From the NCBI GenBank assembly GCA_021234155.1, contig JAJEKV010000080.1, positions 1,782,182-1,846,181 on the forward strand: a stretch of DNA of 64,000 bases, in the 5' to 3' direction. Position 1 is the stretch's first letter, and every line of letters starts with the position of its first letter. Shown here in pieces: positions 45,310 through 56,209 of the stretch. The notes under the pieces were generated by a model. That model was not told where the DNA came from and did not search any database. It saw only the letters and a list, made by a program, of their open reading frames with translations. Both the position numbers and the translations under genes were made by a program. The DNA comes from Isoetes taiwanensis. Lineage: Eukaryota; Streptophyta; Lycopodiopsida; Isoetales; Isoetaceae.

Positions 45310-45565
45310 TCCCATGCATAAGAACATAAAGTTTGAAATTACTAAGAACTTTAGACTAAATTAAACTTTAGACGATCATAGAATGACGTATACGAAATGA
45401 ACGAATGAGCATATGAACATAAAATTTGAAATTAATAAGAACTTTGAACAAAATTATTAAAACTTTAAACGATCATAGAACGACGAATAGGAAATAAACG
45501 AAGTTCTGAAATTATTGAGAACTTTACACCATAGAACGACTAATATGAAATGAACAAACTTACAA
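45310..45565 (+). repeat. Degenerate ~100-bp tandem repeats
   Basis: Three units share AGAACATAAAGTTTGAAATTA, AAGAACTTT, AAACTTTAGACGATCATAGAA and CGAAATGAACGAA-type words. The third unit is shortened. Confidence 0.75.
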
Positions 45566-45593
45566 TCTATCAAGCTTGATTGACAGCGATCGT

Positions 45594-45676
45594 TAAGGAA
45601 TGTTTGTTCCAATTCTTATGATTGCATGTGTTAGTAAGGAATGTTTGTTCCAATTCTTATGATTGCATGTGTTGTA
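45594..45676 (+). repeat. 42-bp tandem duplication
   Basis: AAGGAATGTTTGTTCCAATT and TTATGATTGCATGTGTT occur twice back to back, practically identical. Confidence 0.9.
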
Positions 45677-45679
45677 AGG

Positions 45680-47400
45680 GTGGAAACCATAAGATCCAAT
45701 AAATTTTGGTGACTTTCTCCATGGCATTTATAGAGTTTCTTCCTTTCGCAAGATGCACATGTTATACCTCTCTAATTGATTGCAAAAGAATGTATCGACA
45801 AGCGTGAATTGCATGTAAGCCATTGGAGGCAAAAGCCTTTATAACCATAAGAGGAAAGTATGCACATGTAGTGACTCTTGAATTGCACCTAGGCCATTGC
45901 AAGCGTACACACATAGTGGTCCTATGACGTTAAGGAGTAACCAAAGCTTTAACCTATATTCTAAAATTTAGCATCATATTCTACTTAAATATTGGTCCTC
46001 CTACTATGTTAAGGAGTAACCAATTTTTTAACACCAATTCTACTCAGGTATTGTAACTTTAATGATTGTTTATTCTAAAGGACCTCCATATAGTAAACTT
46101 TAGGTCAGTTGTTGCTGCATCTTGACAGAAATTCCATTTGTTCTTCTATCCTCTGTTTATTATGTATTGATGTAAACTAATTTAGGCTCCATTCTCCAAC
46201 GAAAGGAGGGGGTCCCAACAAAGGGAGGGGCCCCGCGATCAGTAGTAATCATACATTATATTTGCTCTATATTATATTCATCAAATAACATGCTCTGCAT
46301 TTGCATTTCATGATTGATTCTTAACCATTTCGATCTACCTCATCTGCATTGCTTTTCCATTTGCGTCTTTATTTTGCAATTATGATGCAGTTGTATCTAA
46401 CAAGGACATATCAATCATATGACCGTATTTAACAAAGCAAGTTGCTAGATGAGTTAAAGAACCTATAGAATGCTTTTGTAATTGTTATGAAAAAGCACCA
46501 TACACTACTTTAGTATAGGTTAATATTACCTTATAGATTGAACATAAATTTTAGAAATGCTTACTTTTAGTTGTGTGATTAAATTGTGAATGTATTTCTA
46601 TAATCCATCTTACAATCTTTTTTTGCAGTTATTGCATTCTTGATGATGGACATAACCTGGAAGGGATCTCAAATGCGCTGCATCACTTGCTGGGCATTGG
46701 AGCCTAGGAAAGTTCATAGCGTTGTATGATGGTAACCATATCTTTATTGAAGGCAATACGAATATTGCATTTACTCGGGATTTTCAAGCTCGCATACTTA
46801 GATTCTAGACTATTTTTGCAACTAGGAATATGCATCACAACTGTTTGTTGTATTGTTCAATCAATCTAGCTCATTGCAACATGATTATAATTAGATTGTA
46901 ATTCGAAAATTAGGTGAAAGATGAGAAATTAGATGGATTAATATTGACAAATATTTGCCCCTGGTTAATATGGACAAAGATTTGCTCCTCTACCCTTTGG
47001 AACTTGCTCTGAGGCCTTTGTACAACTATATAAGCTATAATAAATTAAGCACAGAGTTTCTAATCGAAGGGGCATTTTCCAACCAATGAAATGCACTATT
47101 TGCATCAGTATTTAACCGTTTTCACCAAAAAAATATAACTGAACCTTGAATGTTGCTCAAAGGAAGGTTGTCCAGAATAAATAGGCTTGAGGGCAAAGGT
47201 TTTAGTTGTTCTGTTGCCGAGCTTTTGGTGGTTGTCCCTATGTGCTTCAGGAGAGAATATCATTTTATTATCAACCCCTATATTTATATAACTCAAAATG
47301 AAAGTCATAGAAATCCATATTGGACATCTAGAAGAAGAAATAACATTTATCCAAATGCAAAAGCAAGCAATTAAGTTTAATTCCTACAATAGAACCGTAT
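45680..47400. other. Helitron 3' half, no gene recognised
   Basis: AT-rich with short ORFs only. I see no domain, although a weak duplication of GGAGTAACCAA and TCTACT words occurs near 45930-46050. Confidence 0.35.
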
Positions 47401-47433
47401 TTATGCCCGGCAACGCCGGGCACCCGTTACTAG

Positions 47434-47522
47434 TCTGCATTATATTGTCTAATTTGAGCAATGGCTCGTCTTCTTTTGAGGGGATCCTTTATTCCTCTTA
47501 AGTTCCAAGATAATATCTTCAT
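47434..47522 (-). pseudogene. LINE-A ORF2 start: APE-type endonuclease N-terminus
   Basis: ATG at 47522 (minus) starts MKILSWNLRGIKDPLKRRRA, then IAQIRQYNA, the standard beginning of plant LINE ORF2 (K-I-x-x-W-N-x-R-G with the first metal-binding Asn). It begins 38 bp after the ORF1 stop. Codon 30 is split by the Helitron at 47433. Confidence 0.88.
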
Positions 47523-47560
47523 GGAAAAAGCAAATTGACCTTTAAGAATAGAATACTGCT

Positions 47561-50272
47561 TTAATGATTTCTCAATCTTCTATTAGCTTTTTGTCTAGTG
47601 TTAGCAGTAGGGGTTCCAAATGAAGCATGCCCTTTCTTGGAGGCTAATTTCCCTCCCCCCCTCCCGTCCCCTTTAGATTTCTCAATCAAGGTCTTATTAT
47701 TTTTCCCCTCATCTGTATCAGAAGGCTTATGCAGATAGGAGTCATCTTCCCAGTTGGTGACAATAAGACTATTTGGATTGGAATTCTCCTTATCATGATT
47801 AAATGTTTCTAAGGAATGAGAGCAATCCCAAAATTTAGAATTACAACAATCATGATTAAAAGAAGAATTAGACATCAAATTATCTGAGTTGGGAGAGTTT
47901 AAGACTTGCCTGGAAATGAGTTGCTCCATATCTTCATTGTTTACAAGTATTTCTTGATTTACCTGAGCTTGCATCTCCTGAGTCAATGGAACCCAATCTG
48001 TATGTGTGCCAATGATGTCATCCATTATTCCTAAACTACAATTGATTATGCCTTTATCCATTTGATCTGAATTGCTACATCTTGTTTCATTAGCTGAGAC
48101 CATAGCTGTTCCAGGATATCTTATTTTTCCTTTGATCATACCATCATTCTCAGTAAGATCTTTCTGCCCTGAGTTGCTGTGGACCACATTATTTTGTCCG
48201 TCCTCTGAATCTTGAACAACCATATCTTTTAAATTAAGCTGTTCTTGAAGCTCAGCAATCTGAATTGCAATGCCTGGGGATAAGCCATCAAATTTCTTTG
48301 AGATTGGTGGTTGGCAATTAATTTCTGGGGAAAAATCAATGAGGTAAGATGTATGATTGATAATTATATTAGGAGAAATGAGAGAAGAGGGGACAGAGGC
48401 AATTGGCTCCATTGTGTCTGCACAAAATTCCTCAGATAAGTCAGTTAGAATATTAAAGCTATTAGAACAGATAACCTTTGAGGGACTATTTGTGGACGTG
48501 CTGGTGTGGACATCTTGATTTGTTGCTGAAGGTAGAACTTGTGCTGGAGGAATGAGAACTCCAGGAGACTTGTACATTTGCAAGGCAGCTGGTATATCAG
48601 AATCCAGGCCTCCTTCTGAACTTTCCAAATCATTAGTTAATGGAATCTCAATCCCTGTAGCTGGTGTTTTGGAGAAATTTTTGTCATTCAAGTCATATTT
48701 TCCATTTTGCTTCGATGTGTCTTCTGCAGGAGCTTTAGGAACTCTGTGTATAGCAATTCCTTTGTTGTGCTTCATTCCTGCCATATTTTACAGATAATTA
48801 TCTTTACTAATTTCCAGAATAGAATTAAGGATTTTGTGTAAATCAATGGAATTGAGAGCCATTGGTGCTTTCCCTTTTAAAACTTTTCTATTCCATTCCA
48901 TTCTCTAAGGCCTTTGAGAGGCTACATTGAGTTGATAGTCTGCTTGCTGCTAGATTTTCTCCTTATTTGCTGTATTTTTGTTGACTGTAGCCATATTGCC
49001 TCTGTTCAGAATAATGATTTTGACAGGAGGCTCTATCAGGAAAGAATATTCTGAGTGTTGACTTTGCAGAAGAGGTAGACCATCCTTTATAGCCTTTTTC
49101 TCTGCAGCCATATTCTTCTTCTTTTGAATTCTTTTCCAGGAATCCAATTTTGCATACTCTGATTCTCTTTAAACACTGTGTTTTTAACCTGCTGATTTGT
49201 GCCCTTTTGCTGAAGATCATCAGAATTAACGCCCTTTTCCATGTCTAGAGTTTCAGATGTAGCAGGAGTGGTCGAGCAGTTGGAACAAGAGAAATGCTTG
49301 AATTGCATTTATGGCAAAGAATTGGAAGACCAATCCATCTTAATTGTGGAGTAGCTTTAGATCCAAAGAAGTCAATGAAAGGAAGGGAGGTTGGAATTGG
49401 CTTAGAAAAGTCAATTTGGACATAGCATTTAGGAGGTTTGTATGGAGAATATTTAGTTGCAATATAGGAACCAATGGAATTAAATATATTTGAGAAACAT
49501 TCCTCATGCCAATAAATAGGACTGAGATCATTCATTGGAACGGAAGCAATGCATAATTTCTCAAATTCTTGCAAAGAGAGGTTGGAACACCATTTTAAAA
49601 AATAGAGTTCGAAAGTGTCACAAGTAAGGCGACCAGTTTTGAGAAAAAAGTTGGCAGTTCTAGAGTTGCCACATTCAATCATAATATATGGGAAGTTTTG
49701 CCAAAAGATTGAAATTATAACCACTTCTTTATGAAGTTTTAGTAGCTGATCCCACATCCTCTCAATTTTAAGCCCGATCTTATCAACCCTAACCAAACAG
49801 CAGTGTTTTGCAAAGTTTGAATTCTAGAGGCAATCATAGGGGAGTGTAGTTTGATACCTTTGAACAGGTGAACAGACGAAGGTGTCAGAGCTTTCAGTTG
49901 ATTTAAATTGTTGGCGATCTCATGGTCTGTGAAAATTTTCGCTGCAGGTCTCTATGGTCCATTTTGAATAGGCACTCCATTTGTGTCAAGCATTGGGTCA
50001 CCATTGTAGCCAGCATCGTTGCATAGGTTATCCCAAATTGGAGTGGATCGATCAAGATGATACATCCCTTTTTGATTGAGATCAAGATTAGAGAAGTCTC
50101 CAAATTTAATAAAGGAAGAGGATTGATTATGGAATTTACTTAACTGAGATAGAAGATCGGCTCGATCACTGGAAGGGAGGAGCATAAACTGATGCAGAAA
50201 GGAAATGGAGCTAATGTTTAGGGCTTTTGCAGAGATATTTTTTCCTTTTTTTGAATTTTCAGCCAGAGCCAT
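47561..50272 (-). pseudogene. LINE-A ORF1 (gag-like, DUF4283-type and zinc-binding region)
   Basis: Starts MALAENSKKGKNISAKAL at 50272, passes through 49245-49796 (ISIFWQNFPYIMIECG, CSNLSLQEFEKL, WIGLPILCHKC), and ends with the 407-residue frame 47561-48784 (hydrophilic, Ser/Asn-rich, ending RQKANRRLRNH). The middle part has the layout of plant LINE ORF1: a DUF4283-like fold, then a 'GLP' block and Cys pairs (CHKC and, after a 1-nt shift, CSNC). Such proteins bind the LINE RNA. Two or three frameshifts interrupt it, so it is a pseudogene, but the last 407 codons are still open. Confidence 0.78.
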
Positions 50273-50426
50273 TAAAGATTGGAAAAAGCACAGGAGAAAG
50301 CAACAAGGAGGACAAGAAAGGCTATAATTATGAAGGAAAGAAAGCAGAGAAGCTATCTAACAAATTTGAGAGATCGGAATACCAAAATTTTGCCATAATA
50401 ATTAATTCAATAGCAAATCGACAAGC

Positions 50427-50909
50427 TTACTGATCAGGGTATACTTTAACCGAGATCTTTTCATCTGTCCATTCACATTTGACTCTAAAAATGCATGTAG
50501 CCAAAATTTGATTGCTTCCAGTAAATTCCTCAAGCCAAGAATTGAGCATTTGAACTTCAAATTCTGTACAGCTCGGAACGAAAAAGTATTTTTGATGAAA
50601 TAGATGATCTGGAAACCACTGATTAGTTATAATAGAATTCCACAGTTCGGATGGGGAGCCACAAAGGAAACCACAGGTAAATCTTGCACCATGTTTGATA
50701 ATTGCAAAGATTTTGGTGTCTATAGAAAGCTGAGAAAGAGGACAATTCAAAGTAGCTAGCCCTCTACAGGGGCAGCTAGAAATTTCTCTGAGATTCTCGT
50801 GCAATGTGGATTCAATTCGGTGGAAGGAGCTGAAATTTTGCCAAGAAAAGGTTTGAAACCAAAAAAGAGGGAAAAGACAAAAAAAATTCAAGATTTTAGG
50901 CGCTCCCAT
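50427..50909 (-). CDS. Extra 160-aa ORF at the 5' end of LINE-A, unknown
   Basis: An intact frame begins MGAPKILNFFCLFPLFWF 14 bp inside the LINE end and stops 154 bp before the ORF1 start. It is Cys/Trp/Phe-rich (EISSCPCRG, LCGSPSELWNSIITNQWF) and matches nothing I know. It could be an ORF0-like upstream ORF, or a displaced first part of ORF1 in a copy with an early frameshift. I assign no function. Confidence 0.4.
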   Translation of the reverse strand: MGAPKILNFFCLFPLFWFQTFSWQNFSSFHRIESTLHENLREISSCPCRGLATLNCPLSQLSIDTKIFAIIKHGARFTCGFLCGSPSELWNSIITNQWFPDHLFHQKYFFVPSCTEFEVQMLNSWLEEFTGSNQILATCIFRVKCEWTDEKISVKVYPDQ

Positions 50910-51111
50910 GATTTCTCTACGTTATGAAAATCATAAATTTTTTATGTTCGACATCATGTTGTGTCCTTCAATAGGCACACTACCACATTAAAAGTGGTGA
51001 TGATGGAGAGGGAGGATGCAACGTATAGAAAAGCTATGCAGAGCTCCTCCTCTCCCTAGCTGAAAAAATAATTGAATTGCTTGGGCAACGAGATGCTAGC
51101 TCCTCGGCCAC

Positions 51112-51604
51112 TGTTGAACCTGGTTCCCTAGCCAGGCCAACACCCACAAAAACCTTAAAATTGAAATCATTGAATAACAACAAGTCCAGAATCCAGATTT
51201 GCACCAGAACTTCAAAAGGAAAGCTAATATTCAATAAGAAATAATAGTAGAAACTTCCCTTGCAGGGGACCTTCAGTTCAAATATGGAGGGGGCTGCCAC
51301 ACCCCCCCTTGAGCACTGCCACCATGCTCCAATGAAAAACGTGAAGGGAAGAGGAGCTGCTTTTGCTCCTCAAAATACTTATATTTTTTACAACAAAATC
51401 TAGACTGTCCAATTTCACCCCTTCATCTAAACCATTAAAATCACCTCTTCATCGTCGCCCTTCAATTCTTCACCTCTTCATCTCCACCATACAATACCTC
51501 ATTATAATATTTTAACATTGCCCCAAATTACATTTTTTAACCATTTCCCCAAATAATATCTTCTCAATCGCACACACACATGTTGGACCACTTGTAGTTC
51601 AACA
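51112..51604 (-). repeat. LTR of the 2.1-kb element (left copy)
   Basis: 493 bp, TGTTGAAC...GTTCAACA. Includes GGAGGGGGCTGCCACACC and CTTCAATTCTTCACCTCTTC words shared with the right copy. It has about 20 bp (AATAATATCTTCTCAATCG) missing from the right copy. Confidence 0.88.
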
Positions 51605-52733
51605 TTATGCCCCAAAAAAAGAATGGGCCGGTCCCCTCGGCCCTCAACCAGCACAAAAGAAAAAGAAAAAAATAATGTGAGTTTTTAAAGTGCCTCCTAG
51701 GCACTGGAAGGTTTAACGTGTATTCCAACACAATGTGAGTTTTTAAGGTGCCTCCTAGGCACCGGAGTTTTGGTTTAGGTGTAACTCCAACACCTTCGTG
51801 CTATAAAGACCTTGGGAACCATAGCTTGATTCCAAACAAGGGTAATGGTATAGTCAAAACCAGGCAATAATGGTCAATAGGGTTAGGGTATGCCTTGAGG
51901 TTTCATCAGGACCAGAACAGATCGAGCGGCAAGAAAACGAGAAGGCGGTTGGTGGTCTGGACAGAATGGGAAGAGATGATCTTTTAGGGTTAGGTTATAG
52001 AGGCGCTGCAACAAACCCGACAAAGCCAAAGATAGAATCTGGTAAGAACGGTTCTCATGGAGATAAGATTGCAGCCCGAAATTAGAAGAAAAATCTAGCT
52101 ATGCTTGCAGCAACATTGCTTCTAGAACTGCATCGGGCTAAGCAGAGGAGATATTTGGGTATATGCAACTCAGAATGACAAACTTTGGCTGTGGCGGTTT
52201 TGAAAGTTTTTGACAAACAAATGATGGTTGTAGTAGAGATAAGAAAGCATTGATGCAAAATATATGGCCTTAGAGTGCAAGGCAATGAAACAAGAGCAAG
52301 CAAAGGCATTTTGACTATTTTAAGTGCAGACTCAACAGAAGCACAACAAGGATTTTAAATTCTGCTGATAAAGCTCCAAGTCATGGTAAGCTTCTGCTTC
52401 TGTTTAGTTTAACACTTCAAGCATAGTTGCAGATACTAGATCACTGCATAGATGAGGCTGCAAGTCGGAATTGCCACACAAGAGCTGCTGCATATATCTT
52501 CTGCCCAAAAATATCTCGGTTACTCTGTTCTAAAATTTTAGTATTATGAAAAGCCAAGGCCACAGTGCTTTGAAAAGCCAAGGCCTTAGAAATACATCGA
52601 GATATGCTCTAGCAATCTGCAACACTGGACAGTATTCTGAGAACAACATTAAATTCAATATTCCGAGGGCAGAAATCCTTCTGGCACATAAAAACCTTTG
52701 GGGAAGCTTGGAGTCCCACCAGGAGTGCCATAA

Positions 52734-53214
52734 TGTTGAACCTGGTTCCCCAGCCAGGCCAACACCCACAAAAACCTTAAAATTAAAATCATTGAATAAC
52801 AACAAGTCCATAATCCAGATTTGCACCAGAACTTCAAAAGGAAAGCTAATATTCAATAAGAAATAATACATAGAAACTTCCCTTGCAAGGGACCTTCAGT
52901 TCAAATATGGAGGGGGCTGCCACACCCCTCCTTGAGCACTGCCACCATGCTCCAATGAAAAACGTGAAGGGAAGAGGAGGAGCTTTTGCTCCTCAAAATA
53001 CTTATATTTTTTATAACAAAATCTAGACTGTCCAATTTCACCCCTTCATCTAAACCATTAAAATCACCTCTTCATCCTCGCCCTTCAATTCTTCACCTCT
53101 TCATCTCCACCATACAATACCTCATTATAATATTATAATATTGCCCCAAATTACATTTTTTAACCATTGCCCCAAACAGCCACACACACATATTGGACCA
53201 CTTGTGGTTCAACA
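52734..53214 (-). repeat. LTR of the 2.1-kb element (right copy)
   Basis: 481 bp, same boundaries as the left copy. Confidence 0.88.
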
Positions 53215-53417
53215 ACCACCTTCGTGCTTGCTCTGAACGCACTCGACAAGACACCTCTAAGAATGGTGCATGCAAGAAATTGCCTCCAGCAAGAAAGGAC
53301 GTCTCAGAGCGGAGCTGCATATTCGACATTACGAGGAGATAAAGAACAAATGAATGGAGAAAGTGAGAAGGGAAGCAACATGCAAGTTTAAACAATAAAT
53401 GAAAGTGCAGTATTGGT

Positions 53418-53636
53418 TTATCGATTGTTGTTGATCACTTCAAAAGCGTAGAACCCCTCCTCCCTGGTGAGTGGCACGTGAGGATGGGATCTAGGGATCA
53501 ATGCAAGGTCTCTCTGCCTTAGCTCCCTTTTGTCGACCCTTTTTCCATTGCTCAAAATGACCTCCAGCCTCGTGGATCCTTGGATGACGTAAATGGTTTT
53601 GTCACCATTGTGGGCGTAGTTTGGCACAAACATGGC
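53418..53636 (-). pseudogene. Second cupin exon of copy A
   Basis: Open frame with MFVPNYAHNGDKTIYVIQG, RLEVILSNGKRV, LRQRDLALIPRSHPHVPL, EEGFYAFEVINNN. This is the core of the second cupin of 11S-like proteins, where metal-binding His residues are often lost. Acceptor TTAG precedes AGAGCCATG. A canonical donor after NNN is missing. Confidence 0.85.
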
Positions 53637-54301
53637 TCTCTAACGTCACGAACAAAAAAAACATGCATAAGATAAACCAAATAACTAAGGAAACATGGCT
53701 TAGCACTCCCTATACCCTCCGTCCCTAAAGCAATATGCTCACCCCTTCTAAGCCTAGATAGCATGCTGCCATACGCAAACATGCCAAGAAGGGCATCCTC
53801 CTGTTGTTCACCTCGTGGAGCTCTCCGTCGTTTCTTACTCTGAACTCTGGGAAGCCTGCCGTGAGCTAGTGAACAAGGTGGGTGGCACCTATGTTCAAGA
53901 TAGACCTTTGTAGCTGCATATCCTGTCTAGAGACCTTGATAATTCTAATTTGGTTTTGTTGCCTCTCGACCAACTCCCGCACCCTTTGGTCGAAGATGTC
54001 CCATGCTTGAGCTAAAGCACGCAGGCTAAAGGTAGCGACGACATTGAAGAGGTCAAAGTTTTGCATCCAGGAACAACATGCATTCGTGCTTATTACTATA
54101 GCATCGAGTTGGCAATGAAAGAGGAAGGTAACATTGACAAAGAGACGAAAAGGCGAAGGGTGGCATCCCTCGCCTTAAGATTCCTACCGATGTGGAAGAA
54201 AGCAATGCCAAGTATCTCTGCCCGCTCTTCTTGGTCATTGTAAAACTAAAATGCATGTCCGTGAGATATAGCTGCCACATCACCCTCCCTTATATGGAAT
54301 T

Positions 54302-55878
54302 TGTGATGCTCGCGATGAAATATACGACGCCCCGTATACCTCTTGGGAAATCCCCCATTCGGCAAGGTTTGCCGCACTTGCCCTCCATCTATCCCGTCTT
54401 GGGATGGCCCGAACACGGGAAGGAGACATGAAAATGTCTTGCGCGCCTGTCTCCTATGGGCTCCTATACAGCAGAAGCATAAATATAAACATCAGCACTA
54501 GCAATAACAATACAAGCATCTACCTCGAAAGATAGTGCCATCCATCCATCCATCCATCCATCCATAGATCCATCATTGACATCAATACGTCATCCATCAC
54601 ATGAGCTCCTATCCAGGCTCAGACTCATGGGGAAAGTAGACTGACAGCTAGAGTCTCAAGATAGAACAAACTGGATTTATGAGGATGAATTAGGCTTTGT
54701 TGTGACTATAACCTAATAACCCCTTGATGTCACCCAATAAGGCTACTCCGGGTTCCCCTGTCCGATAAGGTAGGAAGGGTTGCATGTTCCTTTTCCAGAA
54801 CCCAGTGGTCTGATAGGTGGCTGCAGGATCGTGAGGACGCACGTCCTTACCCAAATGAACTCCCCGAAACAAGAGCCAGACCAACACTTGCAACTCTTAT
54901 GGTCAAGGCGACACCATCGACCTAGAAAGTGCTAGATTCATACCCGGCCCTCTCAAAGCGATCGGCTATAAGCCTATCTAGCTCCAAGTCTACAGTAGCT
55001 ACGCTTAGTAGGGGCTCCCTCTATCTTGCCACTGACTCCATTGTGTGGTGCTCAGTCACTCCATAGCCTCCATAGCTTGATGGGTTCTATTCGCATGTCA
55101 CATATAATAAGAACTAAAGGGTCTAAACTAGAACCATCCCTACACAAGGCTACTAGGTCTCTACCTCCTTTCCTAATACATGAGGTGCAAACATGATCAA
55201 CCAACATCGTCTACCCACATAACATGATAAATAATAAGAATAATATCTAATCCTAATCGCATGCACCTAACTTACAGTTAAGGTTCATTGATTAGGGTTC
55301 GAGATCCAAACTAAGGGTCCTAGAATGGCTCTACTAGAGATACAAGATGCTAACTCATCTGGAATCCTAACTTCCAGATGATCTACCAAGGAAACTACTC
55401 CAAATACCTGCTCTGGAGGAACTTCCACCTGCTCTTGGCATATCCATTGCTCTGCGAGTGATTTGAGGTAGCTCTGCTCCCAGTCTTTCTAATGTGCACA
55501 TGCTCCTAGAGCTGTTGTGCTATGATATGCTATGCTATGTTGCAGTAGATGATTCTCGAATGGATTTTTGAGCGCGAACAGGGTTCTAGGACGGTTGAAG
55601 AAGAAAAATGGCATGGGGTTAGGGTTTGGCCATTAGTAGGTTCGGGTTGCCATGTCATGCCATGTGGCTGCAATAGAATGCATCCATGTGGGAGGTTGCC
55701 AATAGGATGGAACCATGTGGAAATAGTTCCATACCTAAAGTTAGCTAAGTTATGTATGATGACTTAGGCCATGTTCCCTTCTCCACACTAAGGTATACAA
55801 GGCTAGTAAGGTAGGCTTGTATGGTGATATGGCCTAAAATATACATATTTATACCATATATTTTAGGGGAACGTCACA
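54302..55878 (+). repeat. Solo LTR (1577 bp) in cupin pseudogene A, TSD GAATT
   Basis: Starts TGTGATGCTCGC, ends GGGGAACGTCACA. GAATT lies at 54297-54301 and 55879-55883. It matches the solo LTR at 20155-21812 along its length (for example GGTCTAAACTAGAA, AACTAAAGGGTC, CTGGAATCCTAACTTCCAGATG). It separates exon 1 of copy A from the rest of the first cupin. Confidence 0.88.
54537..54575 (+). repeat. (CCAT)n microsatellite within the solo LTR
   Basis: About seven CCAT units. Absent at the same place in the copy at 20155, so it expanded in this copy. Confidence 0.85.
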
Positions 55879-56063
55879 GAATTGGCTTCTCTAAGCAATG
55901 ATGACACCTATGATTCCATAACCTATCACGATGGTCCTCAAGCAACCGACATTTTGGAACATAAGGGAGTCCAATCCATTAAAGTCAACGACGATCTGCA
56001 TTGAATCCAAACTTTTCTCGCATTGAGAACTCTTCCATATTCCTTCTCTCTAGTCTACATCCC

Positions 56064-56153
56064 TCACTCTTTATCTCCATCCTTGGCTGTCGAGCTTGGA
56101 TAATGCCACAGAAGAAGGACAAGAATGGCAATTAGGAATTTGTGCATGGCCAT
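56064..56153 (-). pseudogene. Signal-peptide exon of cupin copy A
   Basis: Minus strand MAMHKFLIAILVLLLWHYPS then STAKDGDKE and a stop: a charged start, a hydrophobic core of 10-12 residues and a cleavage-type STA. This is a classic secretory signal, as on storage globulins. The reading frame breaks right after it, and CRLERRN and NVGCLRTIVIGYGI-like cupin sequence continues in other frames to 55884. Confidence 0.75.
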
Positions 56154-56209
56154 TTCGCTTGCAGAAGCGTACGTTGTCTTTGGCGGAGGACAAGAGGCCT
56201 AGCCACGAG

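Larger units (their letters stand above)
42103..47433 (+). mobile_element. Complete non-autonomous Helitron (5331 bp)
   Basis: The 5' end is TC (TCTATTGTTT) directly after host A at 42102. The 3' end is CTAG at 47430-47433, followed by host T. A perfect 7-bp hairpin GCCCGGC-AAC-GCCGGGC (47405-47421) lies 8 bp before CTAG. Insertion between A and T without duplication, TC/CTAG ends and a subterminal hairpin are the defining Helitron features. Removing it joins ...AATGCAGA and TATCATTATG so that LINE-A ORF2 reads NADIIMLQE in frame. No Rep-helicase ORF is seen. It carries a copia fragment and several tandem repeats. Confidence 0.9.
31455..50923 (-). mobile_element. LINE-A: near full-length plant LINE with nested insertions
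   Basis: Minus-strand LINE with ORF1 (50272-47561), ORF2 endonuclease (47522-47434, 42102-41912, 40899-40254), RT (about 40204-38896), downstream region (38943-38403, 35990-34915), 3' UTR and poly(A) (plus-strand T run 33706-33730), then 2.2 kb of other sequence and a second poly(A) (T20 at 31455-31474). It is interrupted by a hAT MITE, LINE-B, an inverted-repeat element and a Helitron. Subtracting these leaves about 7.8 kb of LINE plus the extra 3' segment. The 5' end lies 14 bp before the first ORF. Confidence 0.8.
51112..53214 (-). mobile_element. Non-autonomous LTR retroelement (2.1 kb) in the cupin last exon
   Basis: LTRs at 51112-51604 and 52734-53214 share nearly all sequence. They begin TGTTGAACC and end GGTTCAACA or AGTTCAACA on the plus strand. 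The 5-bp flanks are GCCAC and ACCAC (one mismatch), and rejoining them restores the cupin codons S-T-K-V-A-E-E-L. Internal sequence is about 1.1 kb with no pol. A TATA-like AAAAATATAAGTA in the minus sense and TGGCACTCC right after the minus-strand 5' LTR favour minus orientation. The two LTRs have small differences, so the insertion is not brand new. Confidence 0.85.
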
